Below are positions 1 through 7,905 of a stretch of 48,858 nt of DNA, piece by piece (positions within the stretch are counted from its first letter, which is position 1; every line of letters starts with the position of its first letter). Below the pieces are notes generated by a model. The model was not told the origin of the DNA and did not search any database. It worked only from the letters and a program-made list of their open reading frames with translations. Made by a program: the position numbers and the translations under genes. Source of the stretch: JAIBJN01 sp963775625 (GTDB lineage Bacteria; Actinomycetota; Thermoleophilia; Gaiellales; Gaiellaceae); the NCBI GenBank assembly GCA_963775625.1, contig CAVZJM010000007.1, positions 1 to 48,858 of the forward strand, written 5' to 3'.

Positions 1-75
1 GGTGGGCGGTACTGGGCTCGAACCAGTGACCCCCAGCTTGTCGAGCTGGTGCTCTCCCAACTGAGCTAACCGCCC
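1..75 (-). tRNA. tRNA-Val (anticodon GAC)
   Basis: On the minus strand the acceptor arms GGGCGGT (75-69) and ACCGCCC (10-4) pair perfectly, followed by discriminator A and the first two bases of a genome-encoded CCA (3-1); the last A lies outside the window. The D arm is GCTC/GAGC. The anticodon stem is CCAGC/GCTGG around the loop TCGACAA, and the T arm holds GGTTCGAGC. With a seven-base loop the anticodon is GAC, which reads valine codons GTC/GTT. Position 33 is C rather than the nearly universal T. A -10-like TAGACT lies on the minus strand at 92-87, but I see no good -35. Confidence 0.93.
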
Positions 76-144
76 TAGGGGCGCTCAGTCTAGCGAACGA
101 ACGCGCGCCGACCAGGAAACGGAGCGGGTCGACGCCGAGTCGGA

Positions 145-159
145 GCCCGTGCAACGGGC
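145..159 (-). terminator. short GC hairpin downstream of the 98-residue gene
   Basis: GCCCGT/ACGGGC forms a 6-bp stem with a 3-base loop, 17 bases past the stop codon at 177. No T-run follows, so it is only a candidate terminator. Confidence 0.3.
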
Positions 160-176
160 CGGGGCCGGAACGACTT

Positions 177-473
177 CTAGTCGCGGGCGAGCTCCTGCGC
201 CAGCGGTCGGAAGCCGGCACGCGCCTCGATCGCCCCCAGGAGGGTGTCGAGCTCGCGGAGCAGCATCGCGTGGTCGTCGTACTCCTCGTCGGCCTCGACC
301 TCGGCGATGAGCATGCGCCGGTAGCTCTCGGCACAGGTCCGTTCGAAGACCTCCTCCGTCACCGCGAAGAGCCGGTCCCGGAGCTCCTCGTCCTCGACGT
401 CACCGACGAGATCGAAGACGCGACGGATCAGCGCCTCGTCGTCGAGGCCGAGCAACTCCACCCGATCAGCCAT
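177..473 (-). CDS. small acidic helical protein of unknown function
   Basis: A 98-residue protein starting MADRVELLGLDDEAL. It is strongly acidic and predicted largely alpha-helical, with one central Cys, no signal peptide, no membrane segment and no motif I recognise. The ATG at 473 is chosen because codon usage and protein character change abruptly upstream; the run of Gs 5-10 bases before it could serve as a weak ribosome-binding site. It lies between the Val tRNA and a divergently transcribed acetyltransferase, which gives no clear functional hint. A stand-alone gene is likely because nothing is co-directional within 690 bases upstream. Confidence 0.7.
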   Translation of the reverse strand: MADRVELLGLDDEALIRRVFDLVGDVEDEELRDRLFAVTEEVFERTCAESYRRMLIAEVEADEEYDDHAMLLRELDTLLGAIEARAGFRPLAQELARD

Positions 474-569
474 CGCATCCCCCCATCGTCGTTTCCCCAG
501 ATCATTGTTGCGCGCCGGAGCGCAGAGTTCTACCGCGGATTGTTGGCCCGCCCACCACAATGACCTCCG

Positions 570-1136
570 ATGCAGATCGTCGCCTGCCCCGAAGTCGACG
601 TCCCGCTCGACCTTCGGCTCCAGGTGGTCGCTCTTCAGGAGCAGGCGTGGCCTTCCGACGGGCCGACCAGTGCGGGCACAAAGCACGACCCGGCGTTGCG
701 ACCGCGGTCGATGCTGCTGGTCGAGGACGGCCGCGTTCTCGCAGCGCTCGACATCCTCTCCAAGCTGATCGGCCACCGCGGCGCGCTGTATGCAGCGAGC
801 GGGCTGAGCACTGTCGTGTCCGACCCGACACGTCGCGGCAGGGGCTACGGTCATCGGCTGGTCGAGGCGGCGCGCGAAGCCATGGCCGCGGGGGGCGCCG
901 ACCTGGGAATCTTCACGTGCGACCACCCGCTCCAGGCCTTTTACGAGCGGGCCGGGTGGCAAGCGCTCACCGGCAGTGTGCTCGTTGGAGGAACGCGGGA
1001 CGCGCCGTTCCCGAGCGACGTGCTCGCCAAGGTCGTGATGGCATGCTTCTTCTCCCGGAAGGCGCGAGAGGCCGCGGGGACGTTCGTCGGCGCCCGGATC
1101 GAGCTCTACCCGGGCGAGATCGACAAGCTCTGGTAA
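570..1136 (+). CDS. GNAT-family N-acetyltransferase
   Basis: A 188-residue cytoplasmic protein with the GNAT acetyl-CoA fold. The beta4-loop-alpha3 pyrophosphate-binding motif appears as SDPTRRGRGYGHRLV (about residues 84-98), and the C-terminal half carries the usual FYERAGW segment. Members transfer acetyl from acetyl-CoA to an amine; the acceptor cannot be predicted here. It is divergent from the small gene ending at 177 and convergent with the MetE-like gene ending at 1166, so it is probably monocistronic. Length is slightly above the single-domain family norm. The assignment to the superfamily is firm, the substrate is unknown. Confidence 0.88.
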   Translation: MQIVACPEVDVPLDLRLQVVALQEQAWPSDGPTSAGTKHDPALRPRSMLLVEDGRVLAALDILSKLIGHRGALYAASGLSTVVSDPTRRGRGYGHRLVEAAREAMAAGGADLGIFTCDHPLQAFYERAGWQALTGSVLVGGTRDAPFPSDVLAKVVMACFFSRKAREAAGTFVGARIELYPGEIDKLW

Positions 1137-1165
1137 TGCCAACGAGCCGGAGGGCTCCCGGCGCT

Positions 1166-2200
1166 TCAGCGTCGAAGTGCTTCCCTGACGATGCGGGTGC
1201 CGGCGACCATCGCCTCGAGCTTGCGGAAGGCCCGTTCGCGCGGGAGGTACTTCATCCCGCAATCCGGCGCGACGACGAGCCTCTCCGGCCCCACCACCGC
1301 GAGGGCTCGATGGATCCGGTCCGCGACGACCTCGGGCGTCTCGACCTCGCTCGAGCCCAGGTCGAGAACTCCCAGGACGATCACCTTGTCGGAGACGTCG
1401 CCCAGCACGCTCGGATCGAGATTCGGCTGCGCGGCCTCGAGCGAGACATGGGTCGCAGCGCAGTCGTCGAGCTCCCGCAGGAACGGGTAGCCGGTGAGCC
1501 GCTTCTTGACGATGTGCGCGTAGCCGAAGCACGTGTGAAGAACCGTGTCGCCCTCGATCCCCTCGAGCGCCCGGTTGATTGCGTCGAGGGCATACTCCCG
1601 CGCCGGCTCGGGGCGGGCCTGGAGATACGGCTCGTCGATCTGCACGACGTCGGCGCCGGCTGCCTTGAGGTCCCGCAGCTCTTCGTTGACGGCGTCCGCG
1701 TACGCGAGTGCGAGGCTCCGCTCGTCGGCGTAGTAGTCGTTCTGGGCCTGCTGCGCCATCGTGAACGGCCCGGGAACGGTGATCTTGATCCGCCGGTCGG
1801 TGAGCGCGCGCAGGAACTCGACGTCCCCGACCTCGACCGGTCGCAAGCGGCGGATCGGGCCGGCGACTCTCGGAACCGGGTTCTCGTGACCGGTGCGATC
1901 GAGCGCGACGCCTGGATTGTCGAGGTCGACGCCCTCGAGCGCCGTCGCGAATCGATTCGAATAGCTCTCCCTGCGCATCTCGCCATCGGTGAGCACGTCC
2001 ACGCCGGCCCGCTCCATGTCGTGGACGGCAAGGCGGGTCGCGTCGTTCTGGGCCTCTTCGAGGAGCGGCTCCGGAACCCGCCAGAGCTCACGCGCTCGCA
2101 CGCGCGGCGGCAGCCGCGCCCCGAGCCGCTCCCGATCGATCAGCCAGTCGGGCTGCGGGTAGCTGCCGACGACCGTCGTCGCCAGGACGTCGGGCGTCAC
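1166..2200 (-). CDS. MetE-like cobalamin-independent methionine synthase C-domain family protein
   Basis: This 344-residue TIM-barrel protein corresponds to the C-terminal half of MetE and lacks the N-terminal folate domain. Zinc/thiol ligands of the family are present: His222-x-Cys224 (in LHTCFGY) and Cys314 (in APDCGM), with an acidic pair at 189-190 (QIDEPY). Family members move an alkyl group to or from a zinc-bound thiolate: methionine synthase proper, but also epoxyalkane:coenzyme M transferase and related enzymes. The GTG start at 2200 overlaps the stop of the upstream GST gene (GTGA), so it is translationally coupled and the last gene of a five-gene operon. The GST/VOC/CoA-ligase context suggests thiol-conjugate catabolism rather than methionine synthesis; that is inference. 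Confidence 0.85.
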   Translation of the reverse strand: MTPDVLATTVVGSYPQPDWLIDRERLGARLPPRVRARELWRVPEPLLEEAQNDATRLAVHDMERAGVDVLTDGEMRRESYSNRFATALEGVDLDNPGVALDRTGHENPVPRVAGPIRRLRPVEVGDVEFLRALTDRRIKITVPGPFTMAQQAQNDYYADERSLALAYADAVNEELRDLKAAGADVVQIDEPYLQARPEPAREYALDAINRALEGIEGDTVLHTCFGYAHIVKKRLTGYPFLRELDDCAATHVSLEAAQPNLDPSVLGDVSDKVIVLGVLDLGSSEVETPEVVADRIHRALAVVGPERLVVAPDCGMKYLPRERAFRKLEAMVAGTRIVREALRR

Positions 2201-2895
2201 GCAGGCTGCGACTTCACGTAGTCGACGTAGCCGCGCACGTCCGCGACCGGCTCCGAGTAGGCGTCGCCCAGTGTCTCCTCCATCCGGGTCATGTACTCCT
2301 CGGCCCAGGCCGGGAACTCGTAGTCGACCGCACGCAGGAACTCGAGTGTCGCCGACAGGCGCATGTCCGCGATCGAGGGCCTGTCGCCGCCGATGAAGGG
2401 ACGTCCGGCCAGGAAGAACACGTTGTAGACCTCGAGGGGCCCGGCGAGCGCCTCCTCGGCGTCCTTCTGCGCCTTGGCCTTCATCTCGTCGTCCGCGTTG
2501 GAAGTGGCGACCTCGCCCGCGTACTGACCGAAGCCGAGCGTCGGGTAGGTCGCCCGCGCGAGGAGGGGATAGAACGTGCCGATCAGGTAGAACATCGCGC
2601 TGTCGACCATGGCTCGCTCGGCCGGGTCCGTGGGGTAGAACTCGTCGAGGCCGTGCTTGTTGCAGAGGTACTGCATGATCGCGCAGCTCTCCCAGAGCGC
2701 TCCCCGCGGCAGGCCGTCCTCCTCGAGCAGCGGCGTCAGGTCGGCCGGGTCCTTCGCCAGGAACTCGGGGGTGCTCTTCTTCCCCCACACGTCCAGCTCC
2801 TCGAACTCGAGCCCGGCGGCCCGAACGAAGATCCGGGCTGTCAGGTTGTTGACGCTCGGCTTCAGGATGCTCAGCGTGTTTGCAGGTGCAGCCAT
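2197..2895 (-). CDS. glutathione S-transferase family protein
   Basis: A 232-residue protein with an N-terminal thioredoxin-like domain (about 8-90, with the gamma-Glu-binding ES pair in WESCAIMQYL) and an all-helical C-terminal domain. GSTs conjugate a low-molecular-weight thiol to electrophiles or isomerise thiol adducts. Actinobacteria often lack glutathione, so the true cofactor here is uncertain. A good ribosome-binding site (GGAGGAG) precedes the ATG at 2895. It follows the VOC gene by 14 bases and overlaps the MetE-like gene by 3, placing it in the middle of the operon. Confidence 0.87.
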   Translation of the reverse strand: MAAPANTLSILKPSVNNLTARIFVRAAGLEFEELDVWGKKSTPEFLAKDPADLTPLLEEDGLPRGALWESCAIMQYLCNKHGLDEFYPTDPAERAMVDSAMFYLIGTFYPLLARATYPTLGFGQYAGEVATSNADDEMKAKAQKDAEEALAGPLEVYNVFFLAGRPFIGGDRPSIADMRLSATLEFLRAVDYEFPAWAEEYMTRMEETLGDAYSEPVADVRGYVDYVKSQPA

Positions 2896-2909
2896 GTCTC
2901 CTCCGATCT

Positions 2910-3494
2910 CTAGCGGTACGGATTCTTCGGCGATCGATCGTCCGAGAGCGAAGCTCGCGATCGCCTGACGAGCTCCTCGATGGCATCGGCGAGGTGGACC
3001 TCCGCGATGTTGTAGTCGCCTCGCTCGGCGCGGATCTTGTGCGCCTGGAGCAGAACGTCGGGGTGCGTGAAGCCGGCCGGGGGCTCGAAGCGGTACGACG
3101 AGAGCTCGATCAGGAGACCGAGCGGATCCTCGAAGTAGATCGAGTCCATGAAGCCACGGTCCTTGACGCCGCTGTGGCGGATCCCGCGCTCGTCGAGGCG
3201 CTCCACCGCCTGGCTGAAGGAGGCATGCGAGAGCGCGAAGGCGATGTGGTGCACACAGCCTTGATCCGTCGAGGTCCGCGTTGCGTCGGGCACACGATCC
3301 TCGTTGGTGAAGACGGTGATCAGGCGACCGTCACCCGGATCGAAGTAGAGATGGCTCTCGGACTCGTTGTCGAGGTTGGGCTGCTCGAAGACGAAAGGCA
3401 TGCCCAGCACGCCCTCCCAGAAGTCGATCGCGGTCTGCCGGTCCGCCCCGACGATCGTGATGTGGTGGACGCCCTGGCTCTGAAGCTTGCGCAT
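2910..3494 (-). CDS. VOC (glyoxalase/extradiol dioxygenase) family protein
   Basis: A 194-residue protein with two beta-alpha-beta-beta-beta modules. The metal triad of the superfamily is visible: His10/11 (GVHHITI), His82/83 (CVHHIAF) and Glu130 (GLLIELS). The superfamily includes glyoxalase I, extradiol ring-cleavage dioxygenases and thiol-dependent isomerases. The ATG at 3494 is chosen, 5 bases after the CoA-ligase stop, because VHHITI is then at the usual distance from the N-terminus. A helical C-terminal tail (about 150-194) is longer than in minimal members. The exact reaction is unknown. Confidence 0.85.
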   Translation of the reverse strand: MRKLQSQGVHHITIVGADRQTAIDFWEGVLGMPFVFEQPNLDNESESHLYFDPGDGRLITVFTNEDRVPDATRTSTDQGCVHHIAFALSHASFSQAVERLDERGIRHSGVKDRGFMDSIYFEDPLGLLIELSSYRFEPPAGFTHPDVLLQAHKIRAERGDYNIAEVHLADAIEELVRRSRASLSDDRSPKNPYR

Positions 3495-3499
3495 GGATC

Positions 3500-4804
3500 C
3501 TAGTGCTCGACGAGCTTCGACTTGTACTCGCTTCGCCGCAGGCTCCCCCACGGCACGAGATCGACGCGGGTCTGGACGACCAGTACGTCGCGCAGTCTGT
3601 CGCAGATTGCGTCCGCAAGCGCGGGTTCAGCCGCTGCGCCCGGTCCGAGCTCGACGCTCACCGGGAGCGGCGGCTCCTGCTTCACGCCCGGCGAGCTCGG
3701 CTTCACGAGTATGTGACCGCTGACCTCCGGGGCGAACCCGCTCACGACCTCACGGACGGCCGAGGGGAAGACGTTGACCCCACGGACGATGAGCATGTCG
3801 TCGGTACGACCGACGCAGCGGACGCGCGGGCCGGTGCGCCCGCATGCGCACGGGCTCGTTCGGACCTCGACGTGATCGCGGGTGCGGAAGCGCAGGAGCG
3901 GTGCCGCGCGATGCTGGAGATGCGTCAACACGAGCTCGCCGCGGGCGCCGTCGTCCAGATCGAGGGCGCGGCCCGTCTGGGGCTCGATCAGCTCGACGTG
4001 GACGAAGTCGCGCGCGCCCAGGTGCATGCCGTCTTGCTCCTCGCACTCCCCCCAGAGCGACACGCCGACGTCGCCGATGCCCATCGCCTCCGTGACCTTG
4101 GCGCCCCACCCCTCCTCGAGGGTCGCCCGGAACGCCGGCTCGCCCCCTCCCGGCTCACCCGCCACGAGGACGCGCTCGACGCTCGACTCCCGGAGATCCA
4201 CATCTCGCTCCGCCGCCCATTCGACCAGATGAGCGGCGTAGGAGGGCGTGAGCACGATCGCCTCGGGCACGAGCCGGTCGAGCGCCAGGAACAGGCGCTC
4301 GGTCTGCCCGGTGCCGACCGGAACGTGGCAGAGGCCGATGCGGTCAAAGGCGGCCAGGGCCGCCCCCGCCACGAACGGCCCAGCGTTGTAGGTGGAGACG
4401 ATGCGCTGGCCGGCGGCGATGCCGGAGGCCGCGTAGCTGCGCGCCGACGCGGTCACCCAGTTGTCGAGGTCGCCCGCCGTGAGCGGGACGAAGCTGGGCG
4501 TGCCTGTGGTGCCGCTCGTCGAGTAGACCCGGACGATCTCGGACGGCGCCGCGCAGAGGTGCGCGCCAAAGGGATTCTCCGGCGTGCACGTCGCCCGGAG
4601 CTCGTCCTTGTCGGTGAGCGGCAGCTGCCCGATGTCCTCGAGCCCGCCGGCCGCGCGGTCGGAGCCGATCCCTGCCGCTCCGAGCTTCTCGCGATAGAAG
4701 GCCGAGTGCGCGAAGAGGTAGGCGAGCTGGGCGCGGTAGAGCGCGTCGTCGACGGCGAGCTGCTGTGCCCAAGGACGGGCCTCGACCTCGGGCGCGAGCA
4801 TCAC
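3500..4804 (-). CDS. phenylacetate-CoA ligase (PaaK)-like adenylate-forming enzyme
   Basis: A 434-residue ANL-superfamily enzyme that should activate a carboxylic acid with ATP and load it onto CoA. The P-loop-like A3 motif STSGTTG is at 95-101, the adenine/ribose region includes LRFRTRDHV, and the hinge/C-domain motif VGRTDDMLIVRGVNVFP is present. Size and the Cys-rich segment (SPCACGRTG) match PaaK, not long acyl-CoA synthetases. A GTG (4804) and an ATG (4801) overlap the upstream stop as GTGATG; either may start. It lies between the citryl-CoA-lyase-like gene and the VOC enzyme in an operon. The substrate is probably an aromatic or short organic acid, not proven. Confidence 0.88.
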   Translation of the reverse strand: MMLAPEVEARPWAQQLAVDDALYRAQLAYLFAHSAFYREKLGAAGIGSDRAAGGLEDIGQLPLTDKDELRATCTPENPFGAHLCAAPSEIVRVYSTSGTTGTPSFVPLTAGDLDNWVTASARSYAASGIAAGQRIVSTYNAGPFVAGAALAAFDRIGLCHVPVGTGQTERLFLALDRLVPEAIVLTPSYAAHLVEWAAERDVDLRESSVERVLVAGEPGGGEPAFRATLEEGWGAKVTEAMGIGDVGVSLWGECEEQDGMHLGARDFVHVELIEPQTGRALDLDDGARGELVLTHLQHRAAPLLRFRTRDHVEVRTSPCACGRTGPRVRCVGRTDDMLIVRGVNVFPSAVREVVSGFAPEVSGHILVKPSSPGVKQEPPLPVSVELGPGAAAEPALADAICDRLRDVLVVQTRVDLVPWGSLRRSEYKSKLVEH

Positions 4805-5595
4805 TGGGCCCGGTCGTCAGGCCGCTCGTATTCGACCGCCTCCTCCGCGGCCCCCGCCATGAGGAACCCGAGGGGCTCCTGTCGCTCCTCGGCGAGATGG
4901 GCGAGCAGGCCGGCCGTGCGCGCCAGGATCGGGATCGACTTCACGACGTCGCCCGAGAACCCCAGGTCGAGCATTACCGCGGCGATGGGCATGGCGACGT
5001 TCATCGGCAGCGGCTTGCCCCAGGCCGTGGCGACGGAATCGCGAAGACAACGCGCCAGCAGGACGTGAGGCCCGCTCACGGCGCGGGCGTCCGCGAGCTC
5101 GAGGATCCGCTCGGCACGCGGGTCGACCGGCCGGTGCACCGGGTGGCCGAACCCCGGCACCTTGCCCTCGGCCGCGTGGATCGTGCGCGCGATTCCGTCC
5201 GCGACCTCCACGGGATCCTCGCCGGCCGCCACCTGCTCCTGCGCCTCGGCCAGGAGCCGGGCACACGACTCCGACGTGCCGAGGACGACCGGACCGCAGC
5301 CGAGAATCCCTGCGGCGACGGCGCCCTGGAGTGATTCGGGGTCGGCGGCGAAGGTCATGCGCGCCGCGACGTTGGCCGGCATCATCCCGTGCTCCGCGAT
5401 GCTGACCAGGAGCACGTCGAGGAAGAAGCGCTGGTCCTCGGTCGGCTCGCCGCCGGTGAGCAGGAGGTGGAAGTACTCCGTGAAGCTCATCCTGCCCATG
5501 AGGTCGTCGCAAAGGTCTCGTCCCCGCACTTCGACCCGGTCCGGGTAGGCCTGGCTGATGTGGCTGACGGGGCTCCCTGCCTTACCGATCTGCAT
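4801..5595 (-). CDS. citrate synthase-fold protein, citryl-CoA lyase-like
   Basis: A 264-residue protein covering the core of the citrate synthase fold; it is far shorter than citrate synthase (about 370-430) and similar in size to stand-alone citryl-CoA lyases. The catalytic His positions can be aligned: His69 (IAEHGMMPAN) and His151 (PGFGHPVH). At the place of the third catalytic residue (normally Asp in an NVD motif) the sequence reads PMNVAMPIAA, so the Asp appears replaced by Ala201. It may therefore do altered Claisen/retro-Claisen chemistry on a CoA thioester. It is the first gene of the five-gene minus-strand operon and precedes the CoA ligase. Confidence 0.8.
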   Translation of the reverse strand: MQIGKAGSPVSHISQAYPDRVEVRGRDLCDDLMGRMSFTEYFHLLLTGGEPTEDQRFFLDVLLVSIAEHGMMPANVAARMTFAADPESLQGAVAAGILGCGPVVLGTSESCARLLAEAQEQVAAGEDPVEVADGIARTIHAAEGKVPGFGHPVHRPVDPRAERILELADARAVSGPHVLLARCLRDSVATAWGKPLPMNVAMPIAAVMLDLGFSGDVVKSIPILARTAGLLAHLAEERQEPLGFLMAGAAEEAVEYERPDDRAQ

Positions 5596-5644
5596 GGGCG
5601 GCGACGCTACGTACCGGATGCACGAGCGTCAAGCGGCTCTCGCG

Positions 5645-6178
5645 TCAGCCCGAGTCGCATTCGTACTGGAGCGTCACGCCGTCGCTGTCCTCGGGGCGGC
5701 GGACGGACACCAGGCGGAAGCGGCGCAGGGGGAGCTCGCCGTCGGCAAGCGCCGGGCCCCGCCCGAGGAATGTCGGCGCGAGCGTCAGAATCAGCTCGTC
5801 GACGCGGTCGGCCGCCAGGAGCTGCGCGGCGAGGTTGCCGCCTCCGATCAGCCACACGCGCTCGAGGCCGGCCTCCTCGAGCTCCCGCACGAGGTCGCGC
5901 ATGTCGCCCGAGAAGCGGCGCAGATTGGCTCCCTCGATCTCCGGCAGGTCGTCGCGGTGCGTCACGAGCCAGGTGGGCAGGTCGCCGTAGGGCCACGAAT
6001 GGCCCGTCATGAACTCGTACGTGCCCGCGCCCATCACCAACCCGTCGATCTCCTGGAAGAACTCGGCATAGCCGTACGCGTCCACCCCGCCGGCCAGCGT
6101 CTTCAGGAAGGTCAGGTCGTGGTCGGGCCCGGCGATCCGTCCGTCGAGGCTCGCGGCGACGTAGTAGACGATCCGCAT
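5645..6178 (-). CDS. RibD C-terminal / dihydrofolate reductase-like protein
   Basis: A 177-residue single-domain NAD(P)H-binding reductase of the RibD-C/DHFR-like fold. It begins MRIVYYVAASLDGRIAG and has the nucleotide-binding loop WLIGGGNLAAQLL. Such stand-alone paralogs (YyaP/YwjB-like) are common in actinobacteria and their substrates are mostly unknown; it is not a complete riboflavin RibD because the deaminase domain is absent. Its ATG overlaps the stop of the M23 peptidase gene (TGATG), so the two are translationally coupled, and 49 bases separate it from the citryl-CoA-lyase-like gene. Confidence 0.85.
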   Translation of the reverse strand: MRIVYYVAASLDGRIAGPDHDLTFLKTLAGGVDAYGYAEFFQEIDGLVMGAGTYEFMTGHSWPYGDLPTWLVTHRDDLPEIEGANLRRFSGDMRDLVRELEEAGLERVWLIGGGNLAAQLLAADRVDELILTLAPTFLGRGPALADGELPLRRFRLVSVRRPEDSDGVTLQYECDSG

Positions 6179-6684
6179 CAGAGCTTCGCGAACGCGTGCC
6201 GGCCGAGGAGCTCGAGCGGGTCAATCAGCTTTCCGCGCCGCCACGCCTGGAAGTGGAGGTGCGTGCCGGTACAGGAGCCCGTGCACCCGGCCCGGCCGAT
6301 GATCTGCCGGGCGGTCACCACCTCGCCCCGCTCGACGAAGGCGCGTGCGAGGTGCGCGTACATCGTCACGATCCCGCTCTCGTGCCGGACCTTCACGACC
6401 AGACCGTAGCCCGAGTAGTCGTCGAGCCACCCGACGTATCTGACCACCCCGCGCTGGGCCGCACGAACGCGCGTCTCATACCAACCCTCGATGTCGATGC
6501 CCTCGTGCGTCCCGCCCCAGCGCGGCCCGAAGTGCGAGCCGAGCGGGCCATCCATGGGAAGGAGCCAGCGCGGCTCCCGCAGGGAGGCCGCTGGAGAGTC
6601 CGGACCTCTGTACCAGGCCTGGGCGGGCCCGGCGAGGACGAAGCACGAAAAAAGGCCCATTAGCAGGGCCTTGACGGCAAGCAC
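6178..6684 (-). CDS. secreted M23 (LytM-type) zinc metallopeptidase
   Basis: With the GTG at 6684 the protein has 168 residues and a classic signal peptide: MLAVK, a hydrophobic core, and a cleavage site after GPAQA (about residue 23). The catalytic domain shows the zinc motif H60-x3-D64 (GTHEGIDI) and H142-x-H144 (THLHFQ), with another conserved His at 111 (YAHL). M23 enzymes cut peptidoglycan cross-bridges or bind the wall. An earlier in-frame GTG at 6744 would overlap the upstream gene by 38 bases, and an ATG at 6660 would shorten the signal peptide; the start is uncertain. It lacks SH3, LysM or coiled-coil domains. Confidence 0.83.
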   Translation of the reverse strand: MLAVKALLMGLFSCFVLAGPAQAWYRGPDSPAASLREPRWLLPMDGPLGSHFGPRWGGTHEGIDIEGWYETRVRAAQRGVVRYVGWLDDYSGYGLVVKVRHESGIVTMYAHLARAFVERGEVVTARQIIGRAGCTGSCTGTHLHFQAWRRGKLIDPLELLGRHAFAKL

Positions 6685-6706
6685 GAGGCGGAACGCTAGC
6701 AGAAGC

Positions 6707-7903
6707 TCAGAAGATCTCCGGGCACCAGGGCTTGCGATCGGCACGGAAGAGAGCGTCGGCCCGGGCGACTGCGCCCTCCGTCGTCTCCTCGAGACGCCCT
6801 GCGCGGGCCAGGTCGGCGAACGTGAATCCGCCCAGGTAGGCGGAGCCGAGCGCGTCCACCGAGAGGCGCAGGTCTGCGGCGGCCTTCGTCGCCGAGCCGC
6901 CGAGCGCGAAGCGCCCTTCGTTCCACGGGCAGAACTCGTCGCTCACCTCGAGGACGAGCTCGCCGTCGTCCGCACGCGCCCGTGCGGCCAGCGCGGCGCC
7001 GACGTCCACCAGCCGCACCCAGAGGCCGTCACCGACTCGAAACCTCATGCGGTTCTGCTCGAGGAGGAGCAGGAAGAGCGGGTGGTCGACCGGCAGCAGC
7101 GTGGCCTCGACGCTCGCCATCCAATCGATATCGAAGAGGTAGCGCCAGACGGCGGCCGTGGCGGCAGGCGTCGCCCCCATCGCCTCGATGACCACGGTCT
7201 TCCCGGTCGGGACGCCGTCGTCGTAGGAGAAGTTGAGCCGGTAGATCGCGTACGCCTCCGGCTGCCCGTCGAGCTCGAGCACGACGAAGGCCAGCTCCCC
7301 GCCGCCTGCACGACGCCATTCCGAGTCGGCGAGCGTCCGCTTCTCCCACCATTCAGCCGTGCGCGCGAACATGCCGGGCGTCTCGGCGGCAACGCGGTCG
7401 TAGACCTGGGAAAAGAGCGTGCGCGCCTCGTCAACGGGCACGAGCCGTGTCGTGCCGGGCCAGCCCGCGTCCCGGACGAAGCTGGTGTGTGCTCGCGCGA
7501 TCTCCATGTCCCCGCAGACCGACGCAAGCCCGTAGCCGAAGCGGCCGTAGATGCCGCCCTCCGAGGCCCAGAGGATCGCGAGCGGCTCGCCACGCGCGTG
7601 GGCGTCGTCGAGCTGCACGCGCATCAGCTCTCGTAGGATCCCGCGACGGCGGTGCGTGGGCAAGACGCCGACGACAGTCACCCCTGCCGTTCGCACGGGC
7701 CCACCCGGGATCGTCAGCTCGAGCTCGAAGGCTCCGGCGCTGCCGACGATCACGTCGCCCTCGGCTGCGACGAGCATGCGGCCCCCGGGAATGAGCATCC
7801 GAGACACACGTTCCTCCTGCGGCCCGAACGGAGCGCCGAAGTAGTGCCAGATCGGCCGGAGCGCATCGAGGCGCTCGTCGGACCGAGCTGTGCGGACGAG
7901 CAC
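6707..7903 (-). CDS. Eis-like GNAT acetyltransferase
   Basis: A 398-residue protein with the three-part Eis architecture: an N-terminal GNAT domain (acetyl-CoA-binding VVGVLPTHRRRGILREL at 77-93 and the conserved ASEGGIYGRFGYG at 113-125), a second degenerate GNAT domain, and a C-terminal sterol-carrier-like domain. The C-terminus CPEIF carries the free carboxylate that serves as catalytic base in Eis proteins. Family members acetylate amines, including aminoglycosides, at several positions; the natural substrate here is unknown. The GTG at 7903 follows the uvrD stop by 2 bases, so it is co-transcribed with the helicase. Confidence 0.87.
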   Translation of the reverse strand: MLVRTARSDERLDALRPIWHYFGAPFGPQEERVSRMLIPGGRMLVAAEGDVIVGSAGAFELELTIPGGPVRTAGVTVVGVLPTHRRRGILRELMRVQLDDAHARGEPLAILWASEGGIYGRFGYGLASVCGDMEIARAHTSFVRDAGWPGTTRLVPVDEARTLFSQVYDRVAAETPGMFARTAEWWEKRTLADSEWRRAGGGELAFVVLELDGQPEAYAIYRLNFSYDDGVPTGKTVVIEAMGATPAATAAVWRYLFDIDWMASVEATLLPVDHPLFLLLLEQNRMRFRVGDGLWVRLVDVGAALAARARADDGELVLEVSDEFCPWNEGRFALGGSATKAAADLRLSVDALGSAYLGGFTFADLARAGRLEETTEGAVARADALFRADRKPWCPEIF

Positions 7904-7905
7904 GC

